Notes under the pieces: generated by a model | The model's database searches: none | Seen by the model: the letters and a program-made list of their open reading frames with translations, nothing else | What the model was told of the DNA's origin: nothing | Program-made: the position numbers and the translations under genes | Shown here: one piece after another, positions 10,017 to 19,458 of the stretch | Layout of the letters: every line of letters begins with the position of its first letter | Position numbering within the stretch: position 1 is the stretch's first letter | From: Entamoeba histolytica HM-1:IMSS | Taxonomy: Eukaryota > Evosea > Mastigamoebida > Endamoebidae | Reading direction: 5' to 3' | Assembly: GCF_000208925.1 (NCBI RefSeq) | Contig: NW_001914871.1 | Coordinates: forward strand, 76,298-140,297 | DNA: 64,000 bases

Positions 10017-11501
10017 TTAGAATAATAAGAAGACTATAACTCCAATAAATGTAAAGAAAATGGAAATTGAAGAATCTTCAGTTGATGATGGAGTATTTGG
10101 CATTTTAGAATAACTCATACAAATTCCTTCATCAGTTGGAGGATAATAAATATTCATTTCATTTTGTCTATCTGAACACATTGTACATTTATTCTCTACA
10201 TCTTCTTTGAAACAACCCATTTGGCATTGTCCAATTTCATTAACAGTGTAATTACCAGTACATTTTGTACAAATCACTGGGTTTTCATCACACTCTAAAC
10301 AATGAGGATCAAAACATTTAGTGCATGTCACTTTACTTATACCCGAACTTTTATCAAAACATGAGTGACAACTTGATGCACTATTTGAACATGTTTTACA
10401 AACATCATTACATCTTAAACATTTGAAGTCTGAAGTTATAAAGAAATCTTCTGAACATTTAACACATTTATCTCCTTTCTTTTCTAAACATCCATCCCCT
10501 TTAATGCATATCTTTCTATCTTTTTCTAAATAATACCCATCTTCACATTGTTGACATTCATCTTCATCCATTTTAGTACAATGAGATTCAACACAAGCAC
10601 CATTATACCAATTACATTTATTATTACAAGAATAGCATTGGTCTTCATTTTTATAATCTCCACAAACATCAGATTGAATATTACATCTAACACATGAATT
10701 ATCTTGTATATAATAACCTTCATTACATGTCTCACATTTAGTTGCATAATCTTCACAAGTCTTACAAGATGGATCACATTGAATACATTTAGTTTCAGAC
10801 TTATCAACTGTATATCCAGTTTCACATTCTTCACATTCAAATTCATCATCATCATATTCAATGCAGTGTTCAATTACTTGAGCAACGGCTTCAGTACAAG
10901 TTCCATTAACTGGCTTATAAGGTCCAAAGCATTTAACACAAACTCCGTTTTTATACTTTCTACAATTATTTATAGGAATTTTTTCACAAGTTTGTCCATT
11001 AAGCATATATCCGTCAATACATTCAGTACATTCTCCATCATCGAAATCATCACAATTTGGAACTGGTTGAGTACAAGCATTTCCATTCCATTTATAACCA
11101 TCTTCGCACTCATCACATGTGTCAACTCCACGTGTACACTTTTCACATCCCTTAATTGAACAAGCAGTACATACGCCATTAACAAGAGTATATCCATCTT
11201 CACATTCTTCACAAATTCCATTTTTATATTCATCACAATTTTTATCTTTAGCAATACATTGTTGATTTTTGAGATAATATCCATCAAAGCATTTTTCACA
11301 TTTATTGTTTTTGGCTTTATAACAATGGCTAATGGCAGTTCTAGCATATACACATTGTCCTTCAATTAAAACATAATTATCAATACATTCAGTACATCCT
11401 TGACTATTACATGAAGAACAGTAGGCTGAAGGACATGAAGCATCAGAACTAGAAGAATAAGCTACAGCACTAAGTAATGAAACAATAAGAATAATCATCA
11501 T
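10017..11501 (-). CDS. CXXC-rich, GPI-anchor-type surface protein
   Basis: A 494-residue protein. It has a signal peptide at about 1-16, then some twenty CxxC-containing repeats with spacing like furin/EGF modules. A Ser/Thr-rich stretch precedes a hydrophobic end at about 479-494 with no cytosolic tail, which is the pattern of a GPI-anchor signal. It resembles the Igl subunit of the Gal/GalNAc lectin and the ectodomains of Entamoeba transmembrane kinases, but is shorter than Igl. It shares its style with the gene at 607-2148, which instead has a true membrane span and tail. Ligand unknown. Confidence 0.85.
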   Translation of the reverse strand: MMIILIVSLLSAVAYSSSSDASCPSAYCSSCNSQGCTECIDNYVLIEGQCVYARTAISHCYKAKNNKCEKCFDGYYLKNQQCIAKDKNCDEYKNGICEECEDGYTLVNGVCTACSIKGCEKCTRGVDTCDECEDGYKWNGNACTQPVPNCDDFDDGECTECIDGYMLNGQTCEKIPINNCRKYKNGVCVKCFGPYKPVNGTCTEAVAQVIEHCIEYDDDEFECEECETGYTVDKSETKCIQCDPSCKTCEDYATKCETCNEGYYIQDNSCVRCNIQSDVCGDYKNEDQCYSCNNKCNWYNGACVESHCTKMDEDECQQCEDGYYLEKDRKICIKGDGCLEKKGDKCVKCSEDFFITSDFKCLRCNDVCKTCSNSASSCHSCFDKSSGISKVTCTKCFDPHCLECDENPVICTKCTGNYTVNEIGQCQMGCFKEDVENKCTMCSDRQNEMNIYYPPTDEGICMSYSKMPNTPSSTEDSSISIFFTFIGVIVFLLF

Positions 11502-11522
11502 ATAATTTTAAAGATATGACTA

Positions 11523-11538
11523 GTTCGTTTAAAAATAC
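11523..11538 (-). promoter_or_regulatory. TATA-like box and GAAC element of surface protein gene
   Basis: Read on the minus strand, GTATTTTTAAAC is followed directly by GAACT, ending about 20 nt before the ATG at 11501. This matches two of the three known Entamoeba core elements in the right order. Confidence 0.65.
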
Positions 11539-11868
11539 CAGAGGGTTAAGAAGAAAGAAGTAAAAATAGAATAACATAGAACTTCTTTTCTTGAGAATTA
11601 ATTTGAAACATCAGAAGTTGATGTCGATAAATTTGAAATTTGGTCTGCTGTGTGCTTGAAAAAGTCAAGACTGTCTTTTTATAGAAAAAAGAAAGTAATA
11701 GAATCATGTAGAATTTCATATGAGGAATTTATTCTCAATATCTCTCCGTTTTTTTTGTTATCTCCCTCATCCCTTTTTAACAAAAAATCTCAAATGTTTT
11801 AAATTTATTAAAAGCCAAGAAAAAAATTTAGTAAGTGTTATTGTTAAATGCATTTTTTCTTTTAGGCT

Positions 11869-11900
11869 CAAAGGTGGAACACCAAAAACACCACACAAAC
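11869..11900 (-). other. Motif shared upstream of two surface-protein genes
   Basis: On the minus strand this reads GTTTGTGT-GGTGTTT, eight bases, then CCACCTTTGA. A near-identical block with the same spacing lies at 55457-55491 on the plus strand. In both cases it has the same orientation relative to the next downstream surface-protein gene. GGTG and CACC could pair in a small hairpin. Function unknown; it may be a regulatory site or a small RNA. Confidence 0.35.
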
Positions 11901-13292
11901 ATTATAATGAATCAAATCATAAATCATCAATTATCTTTTGATTATGATGTTGTTACTGATTAGAGAAAACGTGTTATATAATATAACAAAGAATAACAGT
12001 GTTTAATATTAACAATAATGGAATATTATTTATTATACTAAAGAATGAGTATTTATTAAGATAATGGTGTTATTTAATTGTTAAAATACAAGTATACATG
12101 ATGATGAATTGTTGGAGTTCTCAAAGAAAAAGGAATTTCATATTGTTCTTGAGACTAAAAGAAAATAATCATAGTAATATATGGTAAGAATATATTCTTT
12201 TATCATAAAATAAGAAAATAAAGAAAGGGTAGGTTTAACACACAATAAAATTCAAATAAAAATGAGATAATAATTTATATGAAGAATAACTAAGTTGTTG
12301 GTGCTTGAAAAGGCATTGAACCAAAAGAAATAAAGGAATGACAAAACAAAATTGTTATTTCTCGACAATAAAAATCTAAAGAATAAGTAATTAATTATTT
12401 AACATTCTTTCTTAAGCTCATTGATGAGGTTAGACTCTGGTGAGCAAAAGACAGTAGAAAATAATTTTATTATCATTTAATTAACTACTTTTTATCTTAT
12501 TCTTTTTTTCTTTTATTTGACAAATATATTTTATGAAATTTTATTGTGTTTTAATAAAATGACAGTAACATACTTAAATAAATTACTGGTTAATCCATAA
12601 GTACTGCAAAATAGTCTATACCAAATGAATAATAATTACTTATGAAGAAATAAACAGATATGAATATTTCTACAGTTATCAATGTTTAATTAATAAGTCT
12701 ATTTCAATATTATATTCATCACTATATTTAAATGATTATTATTGACTGTTTCTTATTTTAAAAAGTAAGTTGTTAAGATAGAGTGATTATTAAAAATGTG
12801 ATTTGTGTATAGTATTATTTCGTTATTTGTATTATTGAATGAACCAGAATCAACATGAAAAACTGTTGATAATTTAACATCCAATCAAAGAAATACATAC
12901 TAGCCATTAATTGTCATGTCTTTATTAGTATAGTATAATAATTCTCAATCAAAGAATATTGTGGTATTGGTAATATGTTCTTTAATTAATTTTACAATTA
13001 AAAAGATATTTTTTATATATTCATTTAACCACAGACATTTCTAAATCATTATACATTGAAGATACTATGAATTATTAAAATGAAGTAACTTTCCATAATT
13101 AGATACTATCCAACTGAAACAAAAGAAGAAATTATCATGTGGATTATACTGTTTGTATGATTGAGAAAAAAAAAGTGAGAAGATACGATAGAAAAAGTTA
13201 AATAGAAACTAAAAGTTCAAATAATACTATTTTTATAAGAAAAGATAAACCAAATAGAAGTATAATGACAAGAAAGAAGAAGTTTTTTAGTA

Positions 13293-14529
13293 TTAATCAG
13301 TCTTGGTATTTTTAGGTGGTTCTTTGTAATTCAAATAGAAGAAAACAAAGAGTATTGTGGAAATTAACATGCCAAAGAAAGCAAGATAAAATGGATAACA
13401 TTGTTGTTGGAAACGAGCAACATGGTCATGTCTCCATGGTCTAATTGGTGTAACCTTTTCAAAATGAAGAGAAGAAAGTAAAGGACGTCTAAAATAAATG
13501 AATAAAGAGAATAGCAGAATAAAAAAAAAAATAACAAACGTATAATTGATTTTAATTGTATAAACACCAAATTGATCTGGAAGAACAGTAGTGAATGAAT
13601 ATGAACCATTCTTTAAATTTTGTGCAAAATCTAAAATAACAGGAGTGACATATCGATATTCAACCTGAACATCGTCTGCAATATATCCACTAACAATTCC
13701 ATTCATTGTTTGTTCAATATCAAATGAAACAGTAACGGTGTCATTAGTGAAAAACATACCTTCATTTTCAATATCAGGTACACCATCAATTTTAATAATT
13801 TGAATATTTTTAAGTTCTAATTTACCATGTGTTTTCATTGACCATTGAAGAAGGGGTTGAATAAATTGTTTATTTTTCTCAAAATAAGTATTATTTAACA
13901 TATCAATACTTCCAAGTATTGCTAGTCTTCCATTTGTCAAACTTTGAAATGTAAAAGAAAGAATCTTATTTGGTGTTGACTTTAATAATGGTACAAATGC
14001 ATTTGAATCAGGTAATGTAAAACTAATTCCACGATAATAAACAGTAGTTGTTGGGAAAAGAGAATTAGAAAGAGTTTGTATATCCTTTTCAATAATATCA
14101 GTTGATGGTGATAATTTTACTTTAAATAATTCAAGGAATGATTTAGTTTCTTTGGTATAAACAGGAGAATATGCCATAAATACATTACCTCCTTGTGCAA
14201 TGAATGATTTCAATGTTTGCTTTTTGATATATGCAAAATTATATTTTGGAGCTAATATATAAACAGCTTCATAATTAAATTCACCATATGATTCAAATAC
14301 AATAGGAGTATCCATATCAACTGTTTCAACTAATTTTCCTTCGTCTAAATTGTGGGTAATCATATTAAATGTTAATTGAGTTGATAAATTACTACAAACT
14401 CTTTAGCATAGAAATTAATTGAGAAAATGAATCTGCTTGTTTTTGAAATTGTAAAATAAGAAGAACTGGTTTTGTCTCATAAGCAAATGAAAATGCAATG
14501 AAGAAAAATAAAGAGACAATGAAATTCAT
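13293..14529 (-). CDS. DDOST: OST48/WBP1 subunit of oligosaccharyltransferase, two introns
   Basis: Three exons are inferred: 14529-14400, 14344-13540 and 13488-13293, giving 376 residues. Intron 1 (14345-14399, 55 nt) and intron 2 (13489-13539, 51 nt) both run GTTTGT...TTTAG. Intron 2 is a multiple of three without a stop and would otherwise add a false membrane span. After removal the protein has the family layout: signal peptide (residues 1-16), GIFT-like domain beginning with LLILQF and LISMLKNEGKL, the TPIRPWRHDHVARF motif that matches VRPLxHxxYxRF of OST48, then one C-terminal membrane span. It serves N-glycosylation in the ER. The start is the ATG at 14527-14529, preceded by GAACTT. 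Confidence 0.92.
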
Positions 14530-14554
14530 TTTTTGATTTGTCCTTTACTATTTG

Positions 14555-14625
14555 AAGTTCTTTTTTTTCAAAAATAATTTTTAAGAATTGAAAAGTTTGA
14601 AATATCAAAACGAAAACTAGAACTT
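14555..14625. promoter_or_regulatory. Divergent promoter with two GAACTT elements
   Basis: GAACTT reads on the minus strand at 14555-14560 (26 nt before the OST48 ATG) and on the plus strand at 14620-14625 (26 nt before the ATG at 14651). Both genes are served from 121 bp. Confidence 0.65.
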
Positions 14626-14650
14626 AAAAAGATGAAAAAGAAAAATAGAA

Positions 14651-15607
14651 ATGACTCAAAATAATAAGAAAATAGATATAAATCAATATGGTATTGTATT
14701 TTGTGATGAAGAAGGTGTTAGGATAGAATATTTTGATGAAAATTATATTTGTATTATCAAACAAATATATGTTAAAATTCCATATATCAAATCAGTATGC
14801 TTAATTAATGAAACAACTATTGGATATTGTTGTTTTGCTTCAAAAGAAACTTCCCCATGCACAGTTTATATTCATAAATTTGATATAAAAGAAAGAACAG
14901 CTAATAATAATCATGCAATTATTTATAAAGATGACATTAATTCTCATTTAAAAAGACTTAATTTTAAACAAGAAATAAAATGGATTCAAGTCTATCAAGA
15001 TGAACTTTATGTACTTCTTGAAACTGATCTAATAATACTTTCAGTTAATGACTTTTCTATTAAATGGAATAAGTCTATAGAAGATCCATCATTTGTTGAG
15101 ATTGGATTTCCTAATGGACAATTTATTGCTTCTACACTTCATGGTAATACAATTAATTTTATATCAACGGGTAGTATCTCAAATTTCCCTTTTAGTATTT
15201 GCCAAAATACTATTAAATTTATTAGAATTATGAAAGACAATACCGCATTTATTGGACTTGGAGAGATAGGAATTATTCATAGTTTTGTAATGAAAACAAA
15301 TAACCAAATAACTTTAAAATTTGATACTAATTATGATGATTGTATTTTTATTGAAAAGACATCAAAATATTATATTGTCTGTGTTTCAAATAATGTAAGT
15401 ACTAAAATTATGGCATTTGAAGATACAAAATCAAGAACAATTAAAGCAATAGATTCATTTGAATTAGATAAATCATATTTACCATGTTGTAGTGTTGTTA
15501 ATGAAAAAGAAAAGTTCATAGCTATTATCACAAAAAAATCAGTGATTTATTTTACAAATGAATTTAAATTTAAAACAGAAAAGAAAATAAAATTAGTTAA
15601 AATTTAA
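14651..15607 (+). CDS. Unknown protein, possibly a beta-propeller
   Basis: A 318-residue, intron-less protein with alternating hydrophobic beta-strand-like segments about every 40 residues, as in WD or related propellers. Classic WD dipeptides and the PROPPIN FRRG motif are absent. No signal peptide or membrane span is visible, so a cytosolic scaffold is the simplest guess. The gene is divergent from OST48 and its stop lies 27 bp from the stop of the convergent eIF4E gene. Confidence 0.75.
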   Translation: MTQNNKKIDINQYGIVFCDEEGVRIEYFDENYICIIKQIYVKIPYIKSVCLINETTIGYCCFASKETSPCTVYIHKFDIKERTANNNHAIIYKDDINSHLKRLNFKQEIKWIQVYQDELYVLLETDLIILSVNDFSIKWNKSIEDPSFVEIGFPNGQFIASTLHGNTINFISTGSISNFPFSICQNTIKFIRIMKDNTAFIGLGEIGIIHSFVMKTNNQITLKFDTNYDDCIFIEKTSKYYIVCVSNNVSTKIMAFEDTKSRTIKAIDSFELDKSYLPCCSVVNEKEKFIAIITKKSVIYFTNEFKFKTEKKIKLVKI

Positions 15608-15634
15608 CTGAATATTATTGTGTTATAATTTTCA

Positions 15635-16213
15635 TTACTTATTAGAGGCAAAAGAGGAATGTTGTTTATTCTCTTTAAAAAACACATCTTCTTCTTTTAA
15701 TTCGGGAAAACGAGTTATGAGATAGTTGATAATTTGGTTTTGAATAATTATTGATGTTGTTTTTGTCCAGACAACAATCAAATTATTTGATTTCTTTATT
15801 GAAACTGAAATCCCATTCACAATTCCATAGTCTAACAACTGTTTTTCTTGATTTGAAATTATATCAATCAAAAACTCTTTCCAAATTCGACTTGTTGCCT
15901 CCTTTTCACATTTAATTGTAATTGTTGAACCATTTTCGTTTTCTTTGTCTTCCCAACATGGTTTAATCCCATCTTTCATGAAATGAATTGAAACTTTTTG
16001 ATCTTGAAGTAGTTCAAGTGAAGGAAGACAACCAAAAGCCTTCCAGAAACTTTCAATAGAATTACATGAAACTATCTCCTTTAAGTTGTCAATATATTCT
16101 TCAAATGTACCATTTTTATCATTAAAATTATCAACCCAAAAAGTCCAACAAAAAGCCAATGGGTGTTCTACAACTTCACAAGACATAAACACTTTTTTCT
16201 TTGTTTCTGACAC
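15635..16213 (-). CDS. EIF4E: Translation initiation factor eIF4E
   Basis: A 192-residue protein with the eIF4E fold. HPL at 17-19 is followed by W23 and W26. FW at 56-57 matches human W73 in the eIF4G-binding face. KDGIKPCWEDKEN holds W87-E88 (human W102-E103, cap stacking and binding), and IVVWT holds W149 (human W166). The second cap-stacking residue, human W56, is replaced by Phe at about 37, a change typical of class II (4EHP-like) members. It may therefore bind cap more weakly or act as a repressor, but the other Trp residues are intact. No intron. It shares a 98-bp divergent gap with the next gene. Confidence 0.9.
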   Translation of the reverse strand: MSETKKKVFMSCEVVEHPLAFCWTFWVDNFNDKNGTFEEYIDNLKEIVSCNSIESFWKAFGCLPSLELLQDQKVSIHFMKDGIKPCWEDKENENGSTITIKCEKEATSRIWKEFLIDIISNQEKQLLDYGIVNGISVSIKKSNNLIVVWTKTTSIIIQNQIINYLITRFPELKEEDVFFKENKQHSSFASNK

Positions 16214-16311
16214 CCACTTTAATTATAATGACTATTTTTCTTTAAATAAAATCCTCAAATGTTTGTCTTTTCTTCTCGATAAAAAGTGGATGTTTTGAAC
16301 TTAAAAATGAA

Positions 16312-17073
16312 ATGGGAATAACATCAACACAAACCCAACTAGCAATAAATAAGTTAAAACAAATCAATCAATCCCAAAAGGAATTTCTTGAAATATCTTC
16401 TCAAGTGATAGAACAAATTGAAGAAAGTATTTCTGAAATGGTACAATCATACGAAGAGAAATTAAAATTCTTAGAACATGAAAATAAAGAAATCAAACAA
16501 CAACTTGATGATGAACGAAATAATAATAAAAAGTTATTAGAATCTCAAAGTTTTTCTCTTGAGAAAAACAGTCAAGAAAATGACACAAGTAAACAAGAAA
16601 TAAATAACCAAAATGTAGAAATTATTGAATCAGAAAAAAAAGATTGTACAATACCTGTTGTTGTTGAGAAGAAACAAAAACAAAATAAGAAAAAAGTAAA
16701 ACCCCAACCAAGAAGACAAACAAAGATTAAAATTATGACAACAAATGAAAAGGCAAAGAGAGAACGGGCAAAAATGAAAATGTCATCTGATTCACAAAAG
16801 CAAATACATAAGGTTGTACCAATTAAACAAGAAATAAAAAATGATGTTGAAATAATCCCAACAACAGAATTTAAAGAATTAATTCCATCAAATGATATAG
16901 ATATTGATAAAGAAATCCCTGCTATTGTAAATGTTTTGAAACCTTCTTCAGAAAAATTATCAATTATGGATTCTATGAATAACCTTAAATTAATGATTAG
17001 TCAAATGAAATTAGAAATGAAAGATGAATTTGAAGAAGGAAGTAATGATGATGACTTTGACTCATTTGAATAA
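16312..17073 (+). CDS. Coiled-coil protein with basic middle and acidic tail
   Basis: A 253-residue protein. Residues 20-90 are heptad-rich (coiled coil), 115-165 are strongly basic with KKQKQNKKKVK and RRQTK stretches suggesting nuclear localisation, and the end is acidic (EEGSNDDDFDSFE). No family recognised. GAACTT lies at 16297-16302, only about 10 nt before the ATG at 16312, so the 5' UTR is extremely short or the start lies a little later. An out-of-frame ATG at 16307 is followed at once by a stop. Confidence 0.75.
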   Translation: MGITSTQTQLAINKLKQINQSQKEFLEISSQVIEQIEESISEMVQSYEEKLKFLEHENKEIKQQLDDERNNNKKLLESQSFSLEKNSQENDTSKQEINNQNVEIIESEKKDCTIPVVVEKKQKQNKKKVKPQPRRQTKIKIMTTNEKAKRERAKMKMSSDSQKQIHKVVPIKQEIKNDVEIIPTTEFKELIPSNDIDIDKEIPAIVNVLKPSSEKLSIMDSMNNLKLMISQMKLEMKDEFEEGSNDDDFDSFE

Positions 17074-17115
17074 TTAACCAAATACAAATTCATAACATAG
17101 ATTAAAGACGATAAT

Positions 17116-17778
17116 TTAATTCATTAATGTAGCCTTAGGTGGTTTTATTGGTTTGTGCTCATTACTATTTAATGTTTTATTCTTTTTAGACATAAAAGAC
17201 CTCCAATTATTAAATCTTTGTTGTCTAGAATTTTCCCAATCTTCTTCTTGTTGCTTTTGTAATTTTTGAATTTCTTCTTGATGTTGTAATTCTTCTTTTT
17301 CTCTCTTTAAATTAGCTTGTCTAATCTTTTCTGCCTTTTCTAACTTTATTTCAGTTTCTGCCATTATTTTTTCACAACGTTCACATAATAATTGTCTATA
17401 TTCATCAGAATTTGTATTTATTTTTGATAATTCTCCTTTGTTTTTTAATTCCGTCATTAGCTGAATTCTAGCTTGTTCCATTAAATCTGTGTATTTCTTT
17501 CTTTGGTCTTCATCTTCTATTGCTTTAATTGCTTTAGACAAACAAGAAATAGCTGCGTTTGATAAAGGATGATGACATCTGTCTGGATGACATTTTAATG
17601 ATATTTTACGATATTTCTTATGAATAGTATCATTATCATCTTCAGGTAAAACACCAATAACATTAAAAGGATTTTTGTATGTAGTGATTTGAGTTAATAA
17701 TTTATCAATTTCTGGTGGATTAATTCCATCACTCATTTTTCTTATGGAATTAACAGATGATTTATTCAAAAAAAGCAA
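17116..17778 (-). CDS. DNAJC8: DNAJC8/SPF31-like J-domain splicing protein
   Basis: A 220-residue protein. The J domain spans about 36-105 and keeps the HPD motif at 64-66 for Hsp70 stimulation. The NPFxVxG entry to the domain and a long charged helix follow the DNAJC8 plan. The end, EEDWENSRQQRFNNWRSF, matches the diagnostic C-terminal motif (NFExSRxxRVxSWRxF) of this spliceosome-associated family. The ATG at 17736 (residue 15) may be the true start, because the first 14 residues look unconserved. A GAACC sequence lies about 10 nt upstream of the first ATG. The gene starts only 65 bp past the pantothenate kinase stop on the same strand. Confidence 0.88.
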   Translation of the reverse strand: MLFLNKSSVNSIRKMSDGINPPEIDKLLTQITTYKNPFNVIGVLPEDDNDTIHKKYRKISLKCHPDRCHHPLSNAAISCLSKAIKAIEDEDQRKKYTDLMEQARIQLMTELKNKGELSKINTNSDEYRQLLCERCEKIMAETEIKLEKAEKIRQANLKREKEELQHQEEIQKLQKQQEEDWENSRQQRFNNWRSFMSKKNKTLNSNEHKPIKPPKATLMN

Positions 17779-17843
17779 ATTATTTGGTTCAAATAGATAA
17801 AAAAAAAGAATAGAAAATTATAATATCAAAGTATATCATTCTA

Positions 17844-19223
17844 TTACATTAGTTCTTCTTCATACTCAGATAATAGAAGTGCACCAATAGAGCCAAAATA
17901 TCCATCATATTCAAGAAAGTTAGCATCAACTGAACCTGAAGACCATGTTGTTAACATTGTAGTTATTGCTTCCCAAACAACTGGGTTATGAGCAACAAAT
18001 CCTCCTGTATAAAAAATACGATTAATATGATGAAGTTTAGTTAATTCAAATCCAAGATGTGCAATACTTCCACATACCATCATCATTAGACCTTGTGCAA
18101 TATCAGCCTCACTGTAATGGTTTTTTGCCTCTCCACATGGTACTTTTTGAATTTTACCAAAAGAAGATGCCATCATATCAGCAGCAAGTCCAACACTATC
18201 ATAACATCTCCCATAAATATCTTTAACATATAAATCAACATTTTGATGTTGTCCATATTGTGCAGCTTGTAACATTTCATCAAATGACTTATAATTGGTT
18301 AACAAACAACATAAACCCCAAAATGTTCCACCTCCAATTAATGACCCTGAAACACGTTCATATTTCTCTGGTGCAGTAACCTAAATAAATAAACAACCAT
18401 TTCTTCTGAACATCTTCTTAAATACATAATATTGAATTTAACTTTGTAATTGAAATGATGAGATTAACAAACTTTGAGAATAGATACTCCACTTCCAACA
18501 TTAACAAGTAAATATGGGAAAATCTCAGGAGTTACTTCCCGATATAATTTTGTTTTATTAACAAATCTAAAACATAATTTCTCTTGACAACATAATAACA
18601 AAAAATTCACTCCAAGAACAAGACATCTCATTTCATCTTGTTGACGTACTTCAAGATCCATTTCATCTTTTAACAAATTAGCAAATTTATAAGCACCACC
18701 TCCTGTCACATTTAAAATCTGAAGATTACCAATCCCATAAATTTCTTTTAATTTAGATGTTTTTGCATAATGAATAAATTCTGGAATTTGTGATGTTGGA
18801 AATTTCATAAAACAAAGCTCATTTTCCCCTTTTGAATTCACTTAAACTTATTATTGTTATTCATTTAAAATAACTCCTTTAATTTATAGAGTATAATGAA
18901 TTATAACAAAACAAACTAGTGACTTTTAACACTGGGTCGGGGTATAAATCAAACCCTGACATTACTGATTCTTCTGGTTCAACATATTTTGGAAGATCAA
19001 TATCAGTATCCCCTGGAATCCAAAAGACTATTTTTGTCATTGTTCCTCCCATGTCAGCTGAAAGTGGTGCAGTTCTTCTTCTTACACCATTAAGTGGTAA
19101 AGGACTTTGTGTTTTAGTAAATTCATATTGCTCAAATGTATGAGTTATATGATCATCATGTTCTATATCTTCATTAGAAAGAACAGAGTGTTTTGATGGT
19201 ATAGAATGGGATGGTTGAGACAT
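17844..19223 (-). CDS. Pantothenate kinase (eukaryotic type II), two introns
   Basis: Exons are inferred at 19223-18917, 18840-18473 and 18380-17844, giving 403 residues. Intron 1 is 76 nt (GTTTGTT...TTTAAG, phase 1, restoring an ATG codon at the join). Intron 2 is 92 nt (GTTTGTT...TTTAG). The protein begins with a variable 50-residue tail, then the phosphate-binding ADMGGTMTK at about 56-64, GGGAYKF, LLVNVGSGVSILKV, GGGTFWGLCCLLT, VKDIYG and a C-terminal FLEYDGYFGSIGALL, all hallmarks of animal/fungal PanK. It phosphorylates pantothenate as the first step to coenzyme A. A short isoform without introns removed would be truncated. Confidence 0.95.
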
Positions 19224-19458
19224 ATTTGATAAAAACTTAAATTATCAAGATGTTTCACTGAGAAAATGATTGTTTCAAAACCCAAAAAAACGAAAATCTA
19301 TAAAAATTCCATTGTTCATTTTTGTTTTTGAAACGATGGATTTTTGTTTTTCTGAGAATAGTTTTTTCATTTTTAGAAATTCTAAAAAAGCACCAATAAG
19401 ATTGAATCAAATTTTCAAAAATCTTTTTTTCTTGTCGAACTATAAATATCAGTGAGAG

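Larger units (their letters stand above)
11502..13292. other. Intergenic region, 1.8 kb
   Basis: No convincing gene. A 73-codon frame at 11720-11941 has no family features or coding bias. The left part holds the promoter of the surface protein and one motif shared with 55457-55491. The right part is the 3' side of the OST48 gene. Confidence 0.5.

Noticed and set aside
11720..11941. 73-codon frame
   Set aside because: No domain, no coding bias, sits in the promoter region of a surface gene and overlaps the shared motif on the other strand.
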